From NCBI GenBank assembly GCA_003255065.1, contig QAOA01005326.1, positions 80,887 to 144,886 on the forward strand: DNA of 64,000 nt, in the 5' to 3' direction. The notes below the pieces were generated by a model. The model was not told the origin of the DNA and made no database searches. It saw nothing but the letters and a program-made list of their open reading frames with translations. The DNA comes from Cercis canadensis (Eukaryota; Streptophyta; Magnoliopsida; Fabales; Fabaceae). The stretch's first letter is position 1, and every line of letters starts with the position of its first letter. The position numbers were made by a program, and so were the translations under genes. Shown here one piece after another: positions 1 through 11,246 of this stretch.

Positions 1-1368
1 CTAGAGATTCTTTTACTGTTGTCCTTGTGTATGTTGATTGTTACGTAAAAAAGTGTATACAAGTGCACGTGTCGTAATTAAGTAATAAAGAAGTGAGATA
101 AAGTATCATCCCACGGAAACAATAGCTTATAAGTACTAAAATTATACTTATTCTAATTTTATCTAGACAATATATAAGTGAATTATTGTGATAATTAAAT
201 GCAAAATAGTAAACAAAGACTAATTACTGTAATATGAGTAAGAATATGGCAAGAAAGTATCTAGGATTTCGATTTCACCGTAGTTAGTCCAAATCTTTAT
301 TCTTAATTCATTAAACAAGAACAATCTTCCTAATTGCTAGCCAAAAACCCTAAATTATTTATTAGCATTTTCCAAGGTCAAACAAATATATTTCCAAACT
401 ATGAACCTACTATATTCCTATGTGAATTGCGAATATTCTAGAAATTCAATTAGTTCTATGGTTCTCTTTAATGGCTACATAAACCATAAAGGTATATTCC
501 TATCCCTTATGCAATTTCTGTTCTTAATCCTTGTGGTCTTCAATTACAATTAACTTCCCAGTATTATTGTAATTACCAACTCATCTAAATTGATGGCCAG
601 TCAAACAGAAGCTGTAAGTATGAAAATTAAGAAGACAATTAAGAAGACGGTCTTTTGATTAATTCAATAGAAATTATAATCCATCCTAAGCTAGGCTACA
701 TCTCCACCCTAGATGGTGGAATTTAGTTCATAATGAATGCAGAAAAAATAATCACAACCAGATTACACATCAGAAACAGGAAAGAGGAAGAATTAAACTC
801 TTGGAGATGACGATTCGATGCCGAAAACACTGATCTTCTAGCTTGATCTCTCTTCTCTTCTTGCCTCTTGCGTAAAAAGTGTGGAACCTTAATTTAGACT
901 TTAAGAGTCCTATTTATAGGTTGTAAGAAGTTTAGGAGAAAAATGAATTAAAATAAAATAAGAGTCCTAGTGAAATTAGGAAGTCTAGAAGTCAAATCTC
1001 GAGTTGACTATCAGGGGTTACACCCTTGAGTTTGGGCGCTGTAGCTTCCTGATTCTTGCCTAGTGAGTGCTGCGGCGCCCTACGTTCTGTCTTCAGTCTA
1101 TTGATTCTTGACCATAGGGTGTTGCGGCGCCCAACTTTCTGGTTCACTTTCCAGGACATTGCGGCGCCTATGTCCTTTTCTCCAGTCCAGAATGCTGAGT
1201 TTCGCTTCTTTCTAGCACCGAATTGCACCAAAATAGCTTCCATGGTCTTCCAATGCATAAACCTACAAAAGGAAACTTAAATTGTGAAAACCTACCTTAT
1301 GATACTCAAGAATAAACAAAAATCAAGCAAGAATTATACGAGATAAGCGGTATAAAACCGGCTTATCA
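1..1368 (-). mobile_element. Tat-like (Ty3/gypsy) LTR fragment, continues off the window
   Basis: Read on the minus strand the segment begins TGATAAGCC at 1368 and contains a TATA-like CTATAAATAGG near 910-921. A diverged relative, in the same orientation and with the same order of blocks (start motif, TATA-like motif, splice-like pyrimidine tracts, 'atattcctat' motifs), lies at 31105-32030. The start motif and the 'tatcatcccac' motif near 103-115 resemble LTRs of the Tat lineage; that lineage call is from memory of such elements. The other LTR end and any internal region lie upstream of base 1. Odd: the GGCGCC-rich block at 1030-1170 is much richer in GC than its surroundings. Its 1368 end abuts the copia RT remnant directly. 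Confidence 0.5.
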
Positions 1369-2322
1369 TTGATGATTTAATTCTTATAGGCAATAACATC
1401 ACTCATTGTGGTGGTGTGAAACGTCACATTGCACAATGTTTTCATATCAAGGACCTTGGACAATTGAAATACTTTCTTGGCTTGGAGGTTGCACGTTCTC
1501 CTCAGGACATTTCAATTTGTGAACGCAAATATATGCTGGATATTTTGGAAGAATTAGGCATGATGGGTTGCAAACCTTCTCAATTTCCTATGATGCAGCA
1601 ACATTACCTATTGCTTGATATGACAGTCCACTCCTTTCTAATCCAAGCATGTATCACAGACTTGTTGGCAAGCTCATTTATCTTACCATTACACAGCCTG
1701 ACATCACTTATTCAGTCCATGTTTTCAATCAATGCATGCAAAATCCATGACATAGTCACTTGATGCTGCAATGCATGTGTTGCGCTACTTAAAATTTTCT
1801 CTTGGTCAAGGCCTTCTCTTTCCTTCCTGTAATGATTTTCAAATAAAGGCCTTATGTGATTTCGATTGGGCCAGCTGCCCATTAACTCGACGATCAACTT
1901 TTGGTTACTATACAGCACTTGGTGAAGCACCCATTTCCTGGAAAACCAAGAAGCAAACAACTATCTCTCGATCTTCAGCAGAGGCACAATATTGTTCCAT
2001 GGCAGCAGCAATTAGTGAACTACTGTGGTTACGCTATTTGCTCTCTGATCTCATCAACACTTATTTATAGCCAATGCATCTTTATTGTGATAATCAAGCT
2101 GCCTTGCATATTACCTCTAACCTTGTGTTCCATGAGCACACTAAACACACTGAAATAGATTTTCATTTTATACGAGACCACCTCCTTCAAAACACCATTC
2201 GCACCCATCACCTTCCTACTCGTCAACAACTGGCAGACCTATTTACCAAGGCACTAGGTTCAGACCAGTTCCAAGCTTTGTTACGCAAGTTGGGCATCTG
2301 TAATCTCCATGCTCCAAAGTAA
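1369..2322 (+). pseudogene. Ty1/copia pol remnant (RT C-terminus and RNase H)
   Basis: Translation starts at the catalytic motif of the reverse transcriptase (DDLILIGN at 1371) and continues with DLGQLKYFLGLEVARSP, the classic copia RT thumb motif. After a frameshift between about 1620 and 1770 come the RNase H signatures: MHVLRYLK, the DWA(S) block, [20 protein letters not shown] and the C-terminal [12 protein letters not shown] at 2068-2070 breaks RNase H in frame. Gag, protease, integrase and the first part of RT are missing because another LTR sits at the 5' edge. No 3' LTR was recognised downstream. It is a dead element. Confidence 0.9.
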
Positions 2323-4361
2323 GACACTTTCTCTGGTCACAATTTTACCCTTACAATCATCTTTGGATGAAAAGCTAGTTTCTCAAAAAAAAAAAAAAGG
2401 TTTAGCTCCCTAGCACTACTCTTCAATTTTTCATAATCATCCGGTTATAGTGAAATGTATTTTTTACCATACAACTTTTCCATTTTCAATCTTTCTATAT
2501 ATTAGAATGCCTGTAATTCTTTATCAAGTCTTGGCAATTTCTCATATGAGGGAAATAGAAGATGAAGACATATTCATGCTTGAGGAAGAAAGTATACAGT
2601 GTAAAGAAACAGCCAAAATTCAAATTATTTGTTTGGTTTCTATGGTTAGTGGGGTTCAATTTGTTTGAATATTGTTTACCGAAGATAAGGATTATAAACC
2701 CTCTCTTTACAGAATGCTTGTATGATCATTTCACCATTTCTTGATCGTGCTTGGTTCTCCTTAGGGTCAAGAAGCCGCAATAAGCATATTCCTGCCAATG
2801 AGCCACGTGCACATGACAACAAGAGTCTCCTACAAAAAAATCAAACAAGTTTGATAGGGAAGAACGTGAGCATGAATAAGTGGATAGATCTGATAGATTA
2901 GGTGAAATGCTAAATCTCATAACCAATAGTAAAAAAAATTGTTTTTATTTTTATGTATTTTACTTTGTGAATCTTTCCATGAGATGTTGGAGTAAATAAA
3001 AACTTTAAAGAATTTAAATGGAAGGTCATCTAATTCACAACATAGCTGATATTATAAGTCAGAGGGCTGCTAGAGATGGAGAACTTGCCCAACTAGGAGA
3101 GGATATTTATGACAGATGATTCATGATTGTAGCTGAATGTCCTTGGAATCATTTGCAAGTTGCTTTCGTGAATTTTGGCTAGTTTTGACATTATTGAAGG
3201 TAGTGGAGCAGAGGTGATGCACCGGTGAGTAGAGACAAAGTCAGGTAGCCGTTGCTGCCATGGTAGTGAGGACATGCTCTCATTGTCTGTTTTCGGTGTA
3301 CCCAAAGAATGGCAACAAAACTTTTGTTTTGTTTTGCCATCATTTTTAATTTAATTTAATCTTTATTGTCTTTAATGTAAAACCAATTTTTTTTTTTTTT
3401 TTTTTTTTCTAGAAATGGATTATACTTGGGTCAAATAATTGTTGGTGGTCCTTTGGTCCAAAGATCATTACAATTGATTTTTTTTTTTTTTTTTTAAGTT
3501 ATGACTTTATATTCAAACATAGAACTTATAAGTCATGAGGACAACTCCAGTATCACTCAGCTACAAGCTGTTTGGTCACTACAATTATTTTTAACCCTAA
3601 AAGCATAAACCCAAAAAGAGAGAAGCCCACAAATTTATTTGAGAAAAACAAAGGCAATGAGAGTCATTTGGAGATTAATATGACAATAGATTATATAATT
3701 AAGTTCTAAGTTGATCAACACAAAATGGAGTATCAACAAATGTTCAATTGAAAATTCTAATTTTTGTGTATTTGGAATTAACTTTTTCTAAACTCGTGAT
3801 TATCACCATTTCTTTGAAGAAGACAAAGAATATATGTCACTCCATAAGGATGAGAGGAAGCATCCTATCCAAGTAACTTCAGGATGTCCTTGCAACCAGT
3901 TACAACTTCTAGCTTATTGATACCTTCATCCCACGGCAAGGTCACATCTAACTGATTTCAACAAGTTCATGGATATTAGTAGCATGCCCCAAATATTTAA
4001 TATATTACACAAAAAATTGTTGTAGTAAACTTTGTTCAATAATGATATANACAAAGAATATATATCACTGATCAATGCCCCATAAGGATGAGAGGAAGCA
4101 TCCTGTCCAAGTAACTTCAGGATGTCCTTGCAACCAGTTACAACTTCTAGCTTATTGATACCTTCACCCCACGGCAAGGTCATACCACATCTAACTGATT
4201 TCAACAAGTTCATGGATATTAGTAGCATGCCCCAAATATTTAATATATTACACAAAAAATTGTTGTAGTAAACTTTGTTCAATAATGATATATTTAAGAT
4301 GTATTAAAAATAAAAATAAAAATCTTGAATTTGTATAATGAAAATAATTATATTAGTTAAA
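2323..4361. other. Gene-free AT-rich stretch
   Basis: No coding region could be supported. There are long T tracts near 3388-3409 and 3478-3495. The only structure is the N-flanked duplication at 3823-4292, listed separately. Confidence 0.6.
3823..4292. repeat. Near-identical direct copies around a single N (4050)
   Basis: The stretch 3823-4049 is repeated as 4051-4292 with a few small insertions (for example 'gatcaatgcc'). The junction is a single N. The pattern fits two overlapping contig ends that were not merged. Confidence 0.8.
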
Positions 4362-4618
4362 GAGTAAAACTTATTTTAAGTCCCTGAAAAATTCAGCGAT
4401 TGATAAGTTAGTCCCCAAAAAATTTTTATTGACAATTTCGTCTTTGAATTATGGTTCCATGCGACAAATTAGTCCTCCATTAGGGTCCATTTATGTGAAA
4501 CTGAGGACTAATTTGTCGTACGAAACCATAATTCGAGGACGAAATTGTTAGCGAAAATTTTTGAGGGACTAATTTGTCAATCACTGAATTTTTCAAGGAC
4601 CAAAAATGAGTTTCACTC
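4362..4618. mobile_element. Foldback MITE, Mutator-like
   Basis: The two halves are inverted copies of each other: the left end GAGTAAAACTTATTTTAAG pairs with the right end (reverse complement GAGTGAAACTCATTTTTGG), and the pairing continues almost to the centre. Flanking 9-bp duplications are TTAGTTAAA (4353-4361) and TCAGTTAAA (4619-4627), 8 of 9 identical. A 9-bp duplication is typical of Mutator elements. A second member of the family is at 12022-12389. Confidence 0.8.
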
Positions 4619-5190
4619 TCAGTTAAACTAATAAGAACTAGACTTCTAATCAGAAAGTGAAGAACAAAAATTAGACCTAAGAAATTTAAGGATATATAAG
4701 AGACTCTAAGTTAACTGTTGTCCCTTTTTACAATAATTTATGGTTTTTTTAATTTGTCAATATGGGCGAATACAAAATCTAAACTCCTACTTTACAGCCA
4801 ATTTTCTCTTCTTAGTCTAATAAAGAGAAGGAAAACTGCAAAAATAGATCAGTCCTGTAATGATTAGACTTAGCACAGTAAATGTAACTGAATTTTTTTT
4901 TTTTTTTTTAATGGAAAAAAAGAAAGAAGAATTAGCACACCAAAAGAATACGTACGCCTCAAACTCGTCTTGGACAAAAATAGAGAAAACTGCACGACCA
5001 ATTGTAGCCAACCAATTAAGCAAACCACACAAGAAGAAAACTGAAACACTAAAAACAGTACAGTTGTTGCCCAAACAGGTAAGACTCTCAGTTCTGATGG
5101 ATAAAAAAAACCTAACGAAACTAATGAACAAGCATGAAGAAAACACATTCTGTCAGCGTGGATGTGGCTGTGAGCAACCTCCCAAATCAC
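4619..5190. other. Upstream region of small-peptide gene 1
   Basis: AT-rich with an A/T homopolymer near 4892-4925. No convincing coding region; the open frames here are low-complexity. Confidence 0.4.
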
Positions 5191-5198
5191 TATAAAAG
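5191..5198 (+). promoter_or_regulatory. TATA box of small-peptide gene 1
   Basis: TATAAAAG preceded by 'cactca'-like sequence, about 160 bp upstream of the ATG at 5354. This leaves a 5' leader of roughly 125-130 nt, normal for a plant gene. Confidence 0.55.
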
Positions 5199-5353
5199 GA
5201 GGAGAAGGAATAGCAGAGTGATAATAAGGCATTGCTTCTATCAGTTTTTTCTAAAGTTTACAAAGAATTAAACCTAAAACCTAAACCTCAATCATATTCC
5301 TCTTTTATTTCTTGAGTTGCAAGTGAATAGCGGCACTACTTCTGTTAGATTCA

Positions 5354-5491
5354 ATGAACTCCGTCGAGATGGAGCTACCAAATATGCAGAGTTCTAAGGG
5401 TATCAAATTTCTTGTCAGAAATGGATGGAAGTTTGTGGGGGCATGGAAGAAAGTGTGGTACAATGTCCGGATGAATTACATCAAATATTAA
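5354..5491 (+). CDS. Small K-rich peptide, 45 aa, uncharacterised
   Basis: The single-exon frame begins MNSVEMELPNMQSSKG and ends with TAA at 5489-5491; a start at 5369 is also possible. The C-terminal 32 residues match the product of the gene at 11106: both share the pattern K-x-x-F-(L/I)-(V/I)-(R/K)-N-G-x-K-x-x-G-A-x-K-K-x-W followed by an Arg/Ile-containing tail. It has no signal peptide, no cysteine pair and no membrane segment. It is rich in Lys, Trp and Tyr and could form an amphipathic helix. A good TATA box lies upstream, and its 3' flank (5694-5945) belongs to a tandem duplication shared with the second gene's neighbourhood. I do not recognise a named family. The short length means chance cannot be excluded; the paired conservation is the main support. 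Confidence 0.5.
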   Translation: MNSVEMELPNMQSSKGIKFLVRNGWKFVGAWKKVWYNVRMNYIKY

Positions 5492-5693
5492 TCAGCACAA
5501 AATTAGCACTAGAAAACCAGATTTATAGGGCTTTTCTGGTTTTTGAGATCTTTTTTTTTTCATTTTGTAATTAGGCAAGTTTTACTTGGATTTGGTGCAC
5601 CATTGTACTGTTAAAAGCAACATGTTACTATTGAAGGCTTTTGGCGCCTTATACTCATCACGTTGTTTTAATTAAACGTGATTATAATGATTT

Positions 5694-5945
5694 TGGAGAT
5701 ATTTTAGTTTCAACCTTCAATTCTGAACTCAAATACGAATTATACATTATAACAATTGCTCATTCTCTGCGAAATTAATGTCTCTTTAAGTTGATTCACT
5801 TTTATTTATTTTACTTAGAGAATTCTCCTTAGATAAACTTTGTCCTGAAGAATAATATGAACAGATCAATAACCTTCAAAGTCCTGATAGACTGAATTAT
5901 TAGTTTTCTGTTTCTTTTTGTTTATCATCCTTATTTTCTCTGCCT
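5694..5945. repeat. Segmental repeat, copy 1 (partner 8666-8880)
   Basis: The stretch from 'tttcaaccttcaattctgaac' to 'ccttattttctctgc' recurs at 8666-8880 in the same order and orientation, with many substitutions and small indels. It indicates an old tandem duplication of the small-peptide gene region. Confidence 0.75.
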
Positions 5946-6155
5946 GGACTCCTCGCTCAATGGCTTAGACTTGAGGCGTTCTCTGTGAACCCTCCTTTTA
6001 GTTCTGGCGCAATCTAACTGGTTTCTAAATTTTTATCTACTAAAAAAACCCTCACTATTAAATTGCATTTAGTGGTTTGCATTATGTTTATGATTCTTTT
6101 TGAAGAAAGAAGAATAGGTTCTTACTCTATATGTATAATAAAGCAGGGACAACAT

Positions 6156-6347
6156 TTTTTTTGATTTACACTTAAGGTATTTCCACACCTTTTGGATATG
6201 GAATTAATCCCTGATCGAGACGAGAGCAACAACTAATAAATCCCTCCTAACAAGTATGACTCAAAAAATTTGAATTCAGGACCTTTGGCTTATAACGCCT
6301 TAGGACTTAACATGTTTCTACTGAGCCAACACCTTGTTAGTATAAAA
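6156..6347 (-). mobile_element. tRNA-derived SINE
   Basis: Read on the minus strand it has a pol III A-box-like TTGGCTCAGTAGAAAC and a B-box-like GTCCTGAATTCAAAT, then an A-rich tail (T run at 6155-6162 on the plus strand). The flanking direct repeats CAGGGACAACAT (6144-6155) and CAGGGACAAACAT (6348-6360) are a target-site duplication. A second copy of the family is at about 57718-57918. Confidence 0.75.
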
Positions 6348-6378
6348 CAGGGACAAACATACCCACACCCACATTTTG

Positions 6379-6851
6379 GGATAAGATCTTGTAGTAGTTG
6401 TAGGGATTTGAAAATTTTTGCCTTCGCTAAAAAGGGAAGGTTTCAGGAAAAACAGAGCATTATCTCTGTTCTGTAACAAAAAATAAGATACATGGTCAAC
6501 TCAAAACTGAAGTTAGGTATGACAAAAGGGTTTATGTAGTTCATAATTAAGAGGTTTTAGAAGCAATCATGCGTGCCGCCAGGTACTAAAAATAGATATG
6601 ATAGAAGGATTTTTGGTAATAAAGTAATTTTGCATTCAAGAATATTAGGAAAGAGCACTGTTTTATTGCCTACGTGGTAAAATATGAATTCAATTTGTCC
6701 TACTTAAATTTTTTCTATCAAACTCAGATTTTGTCACGTCACAGTTTGTATACACTTTGTGAATTTATCATTTCTCTTTCATTACGGATACAATTAATGG
6801 CAGGTTGAGAGGCATTGGGAATTAGCCTAATTGGGGTTTAGTACTAAATCT
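6379..6851. repeat. Segmental repeat, copy 1 (partner 10284-10732)
   Basis: From 'ggataagatct' to 'agtactaaatct' this is homologous to 10284-10732, which is the upstream region of the second small-peptide gene. No peptide gene follows this copy; the sequence after 6851 is unrelated to the second unit and a retroelement remnant lies further on. Confidence 0.8.
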
Positions 6852-7530
6852 TCTTCTTCTTCTTCTATGTCTTTCTGTGTCTCCTTCCTTGCATGCTCCA
6901 CTACCATGGAAGAGCTTCAAAGCTCCATTTTCGATCGGTTCTTTCAAGTAACTTTCATGGGGAATCAAAAGAAACTTTTTATTTACACTAATATCTATAG
7001 ACATATTATTTTGTCCGAGTGCTTTTCATGGCATAAAGTAAAAAGAAAAAAAAAAAGGAGAAATTTAAGACATTATCATGAGATTCTCTTAGACATTATT
7101 TTGTTTACTTTGGGTACTGTTTTAGGATTATTTTGTTTGTGTTTTATTGCTATTCCTGAGGCATTTTTGAAGGTTGATTGAAAATTGTATTAAAGTTTCT
7201 TATACATCATTGACTTGCATTGTTTTGTGGTCTTTCATGCGTCACTTTGCTTTGCTTGTTGGGTTGTCTATGCTTGAACAATTTCTTATATGCTTTCTTA
7301 ATTAATGTTTTTTTTTGGCTTTATGAGCTCATTTGATAATTGTTGCTGATAATATTTGTGAGTTTGGTTGTAAGTGACGACAAGCTAGAAGGCTCAATCC
7401 TCGAGCATTGGAAATGAGAAAACATTTGCTTTACTTTTATTTTGTTTGATATAATCATTTAAATTTTCATACTTTAATTTGTAAACTTGTGTATTTGCAT
7501 TTATTTAGGCTTTTAATTGTATTCGATATA
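6852..7530. other. No gene recognised
   Basis: A CTT microsatellite (6847-6866) and AT-rich sequence. An open frame of 116 codons at 6831-7181 has no recognisable domain and is not supported. Confidence 0.4.
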
Positions 7531-8340
7531 GTATCCACATGCATGCCCATTACTTGTCATGGAGGAATAGGACGATCCATCTAAATATAGGGTGGCCCAT
7601 TTTATCATTCCTAGATAAGGATAAGCGTCACCTCAGAGGGCGCAATATGCGAGAAACAAGTGGAAATATTTAAGGCACGTTAGTTGCATGTATTTCTTGT
7701 TTAAATTTGCTGTTAGTATTCTTATTTATTTATGTAGTTTATTATTTGAGGGATGAATAAAATATATTTTTAGCCATTATTATGTTCGTACAATTAATTT
7801 TGAGTAACCGTATTTTAAACAAGTGTTGTGGGGTGCTTAACACCTTCCTCACACACAAATTGACTCCTAAATCCTCTCTGGTTTGCATATTGATTTTTAA
7901 ATTCAAAAAGAGTTTTTCAATTGTTTTCTATTTTCTTAATACAATTGGTGGCAACTCCAAGTTTTNGGGATGAATAAAATATATTTTTAGCCATTATTAT
8001 GTTCGTACAATTAATTTTGGGTAACCGTATTTTAGACAGGTGTTGTGGGGTGCCTAACACCTTCCCCACACACAAATTGACTCCTAAATCCTCTCTGGTT
8101 TGCATATTGATTTTTAAATTCAAAAAGAGTTTTTCAATTGTTTTATATTTTCTTAATACAATTGGTGGCAACTCCAAGTTTTCTTTGAAAATTAATCTTT
8201 TTTGAAGTTTGTCATCTGCGTTGTAGCGACTTTCAGATACGTTATGACAATACCCATGATAAATTTGAAAAAAGAAAACATCAATTTGCATAGTAAAAAA
8301 TGCATAAAAAGCTTGTGCAGTGCTGGTTTGATCTGCCATT
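7531..8340 (+). mobile_element. Ty3/gypsy LTR/leader remnant
   Basis: The blocks 'gtggggtgcctaacaccttcc', 'ttgactcctaaatcc' and 'ttggtggcaactcc' resemble the LTR-to-leader region of plant Tat/Ogre-type gypsy elements (a family pattern recalled, not searched). No protein domain is present. Part is duplicated around N 7966. Confidence 0.4.
7750..8181. repeat. Near-identical direct copies around N 7966
   Basis: 7750-7965 and 7967-8181 differ by only a handful of substitutions. Probable unmerged contig overlap. Confidence 0.85.
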
Positions 8341-8665
8341 CAGGTTTAGCCATGGTTGATCAGCTAGGGTTGCCTAGGAAGAGAGAGAAGATAAATGTGA
8401 GAAGGGTATTACAGACAATCAATTCCCTTTCTTCCCCAAACCCCCAAATTCAGAAACGCAAATTTAGAGTCCAAAAAGGAATATGGGGTCAAAGACATCC
8501 CCTAGTACCCTTCTCCTTTCTGCCTTAAACTCTTAAAAAAGAGAGAACACACTTAATCATTTTATTCCCTCTCCTTTTCTCCTAACTTTTAACTCCCAAA
8601 CAAAACATTAAGGACTAAGGTACTCATGTTGAATTCACTTAAATGTAATGAGAGTGAGAAGATAT

Positions 8666-8880
8666 ATTAGTTTCAACTTTCATTTCTGAGTTCAAATACA
8701 AATTGTATATTTCACTTTTAGATGGATTCACTTTTCTTCGTTTTACGTAGAGTATTAGTTCTCCTTCGATAGACTTTGGCCTGAGGGAGAATGTCCACAG
8801 ATCAATAACCTGAAAAATCTTGAGAGAGTGAATTATAATTTTTCTTTTTCTTTTTGTTATACGTCCTTATTTTTTCTGCT
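8666..8880. repeat. Segmental repeat, copy 2 (partner 5694-5945)
   Basis: Diverged copy of the 3' flank of small-peptide gene 1. The peptide gene that should precede it is absent; the region 8341-8665 has no matching frame. Confidence 0.75.
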
Positions 8881-9001
8881 TTAACTTTATGTAATTTTTT
8901 TTTTATATTATAATGTTTTTTTTTTTTTGTTGTATTTAGTACATGGGGCATGGAGGTGTGAAATTAGAACGTTTTACAAATTATCTTAACTTCTCACTAT
9001 T

Positions 9002-9456
9002 TGAAATCAGAGTCTAGTAGAGAAACGAGTGAGGGAAGAGAGAATCTGAGAGAAAGAATAATTTCTATATTAAATCAAAAAGCAATTGGAAATTACATAT
9101 ATAGAAAGAATAAACCGCCTATAATTGAACTAAAAAATTAGCCAAACTAACTAAGCTAATTACATAAATAACACGATAAAGATAAACTGTCTTGACTTAA
9201 GAACACGGCCTGGTGTTTAATGAACATGCTCGTGTTCTTCTTCATAACACGTCCTAGAGATTAATGAACATGGCCGTGACATCAACTGTGTTCATCTTTA
9301 GAATATTATGTGCTCTTTGTGACCATGACATGTCCATGATCAGTTAGGACACGGCCGTGTCCATCTTCTGCTAACACCCCCCCTGCAAGCTACTCTTTGT
9401 GACCATGACATGGCCATGATCAGTTAGGACACGACCGTGTCCATCTTCTGCTAACA
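9002..9456 (-). mobile_element. Copia-type element reduced to 3' LTR plus the start of the 5' LTR
   Basis: On the minus strand the order is: 5' LTR start TGTTAGCAGAAGATGG (9456 down to 9393, 64 bp only), a purine tract TGCAGGGGGGG (9387-9377), then a complete 3' LTR starting again with TGTTAGCAGAAGATGG (9376) and ending TTTCA (9002). The 5-bp direct repeats CTATT at 8997-9001 and 9457-9461 flank the whole. A deletion between the 5' LTR and the polypurine tract explains the form. It carries no genes. Confidence 0.75.
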
Positions 9457-9461
9457 CTATT

Positions 9462-9774
9462 AGATCATACCTTATAATTTATATCATATTATAATAGTTT
9501 ATGGAAAAAGAGAAGAGTTATTATTTGGTATACTGACAATGGAAAGTAAAATATTTACAGAAGTGGCTGAAAATTTATAGTTCTGTTTATAATAAGCTAA
9601 ATTTTAGACATTAATATTGTTAATCTATTTATGTATCTTAATTTAAGATGTTTTTATATTTTAAAATACATTTTCAANTATATTTTAAAATGCATTTTCA
9701 ATACAAAAATCATAAAAACATAAAATAAACGTTAATGGTCATTATTGATTCTAAATATAAATTCTAATATGATC

Positions 9775-9809
<35 letters not shown>

Positions 9810-10283
9810 NTTTTTTTTTATCGTGTTTTGTTAAATTTAATCATAAATAAACTATATAATACTACCTAGATCATCATTGAGATGATTTTTATGAAGTGTT
9901 TATTATAAAAAAATGTATAAATCAAGTCGTTTGTATAAACTTTAAACTCTACCAATGGTGTACCAAATATAAATTCAAAAGAGAAATGAGTTCTTATTCT
10001 TTATGGACAACATGCACTTTATATCCTTATTAATGGAGTACCAAAATTGAATTGCAACGCAGTCATTTTTGTCATGGTAATGAACAATGTATATGAACCT
10101 CACAAAATTAAGTGCTCGTAACCCTCCAACCCCGTTAAAATTTAGCTAATAAAAGGGACTTAAAAAGAGAAGAGACAGGAGAGAGAGAGAGAAAGGCAAA
10201 TTAAAGAGAAAACTAAACTTTTTAGGCATGTCGTTCTTGTTGGGCATGAAAGTATTGGGCAGCCAAAGGTGCTAGCAGATTCC
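9462..10283. other. AT-rich stretch with Ns at 9678 and 9810
   Basis: Short duplicated ends surround N 9678 ('tattttaaaatacattttcaa'-type), and N 9810 lies inside a long T homopolymer. A purine-rich GA tract is at 10166-10196. No gene. Confidence 0.5.
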
Positions 10284-10732
10284 GGCATAAGATCTCTTGC
10301 AGTATTTGTAGGGATTTGAAAAAAAATTGCTTTCACCAAAAAGGTAAGGGTTCAGGAAAGACAGAGCATAATCTCTGTTACAACCCACACCAAAGAACAA
10401 AAAATAAGATACCAGGTCAACTTAAAACTAAAGTTAGGTATGACAGAAGGGGTTTATGTAGTCTATTAAGAGGTTTTAGATGCGATTAATCATGCCATCA
10501 TGTCCCAAAAATAGATGTGATAGAAAGGTTTTGGTAATAAAGTAATTTTGCATTCAAGAATATTTGGAATGAGCACTGTTCTATTCCCTACATGGAAAAA
10601 TCTAAATTCACTTTGTCCTACTTAAATTCTTTTCTATTTATGAATTTATTATTTCTCTTTCATCACGGATACAATTAATAGCAGGTTGAGAGGCATTGGG
10701 AATTAGCGTAATTGGGACTTAGTACTAAATCT
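10284..10732. repeat. Segmental repeat, copy 2: upstream region of small-peptide gene 2
   Basis: Homologous to 6379-6851. The copy leads into the promoter and gene at 11005-11246. Confidence 0.8.
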
Positions 10733-10989
10733 GCCATAGAGATTTGGTCAAGGAGTTGTCATTACAGGTTGGAACCCTATTAAAGCAGCAACAAGACTTG
10801 TATAGTGNTTCTTTTCTATTTATGAATTTATTATTTCTCTTTCATCACGGATACAATTAATAGCAGGTTGAGAGGCATTGGGAATTAGCCTAATTGGGAC
10901 TTAGTACTAAATCTGCCATAGAGATTTGGTCAAGGAGTTGTCATTACAGGTTGGAACCCTATTAAAGCAGCAACAAGACTTGTATAGTG
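10627..10989. repeat. Near-identical direct copies around N 10808
   Basis: 10627-10807 recurs as 10809-10989 almost without change. Probable unmerged contig overlap, so the distance from the repeat to the peptide gene is probably about 180 bp shorter in the genome. Confidence 0.9.
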
Positions 10990-11004
10990 CTGTGAAGAGC
11001 ACAA

Positions 11005-11013
11005 TATAAATAG
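11005..11013 (+). promoter_or_regulatory. TATA box of small-peptide gene 2
   Basis: TATAAATAG about 95 bp upstream of the ATG at 11106, followed by a pyrimidine-rich leader (CTTCTTCTTG). Confidence 0.6.
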
Positions 11014-11105
11014 TGCCCTTCCTGCTTCTTCTTGCTCATTACCTCAGCCATCTAATTCAAATCGAGAACTTTTTGCTGTGTTCTTGATTTAAATTGAGAA
11101 TTAAG

Positions 11106-11246
11106 ATGGCAAAGTTTGACAAGCAATTCAAGGAGGTGTCAGAGAAAGCCAAGAAGGCCTTCATCAAAAACGGAGGGAAGGTCTCTGGTGCGTGCAAGAA
11201 AGGTTGGGCCAAGCTCAGGGAAACCATCAAGAAAATCAAGATATAA
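11106..11246 (+). CDS. Small K-rich peptide, 46 aa, uncharacterised
   Basis: The frame begins MAKFDKQFKEVSEKAKKAF and ends KKIKI-stop (TAA 11244-11246). About 16 of 46 residues are Lys; there is one Cys and one Trp and no signal peptide or membrane segment. The heptad-like spacing of Lys and hydrophobic residues suggests amphipathic helices. It shares the core N-G-x-K-x-x-G-A-x-K-K-x-W with the 45-aa product at 5354. A TATA box and a normal leader precede it. Function is unknown; charge and helix potential would fit nucleic-acid, membrane or partner binding, but that is only inference. Confidence 0.6.
   Translation: MAKFDKQFKEVSEKAKKAFIKNGGKVSGACKKGWAKLRETIKKIKI

Noticed and set aside
4860..5232. 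Overlapping 111- to 120-codon frames on both strands
   Set aside because: Low-complexity Phe/Lys runs across a T/A homopolymer; no domain and no conservation.
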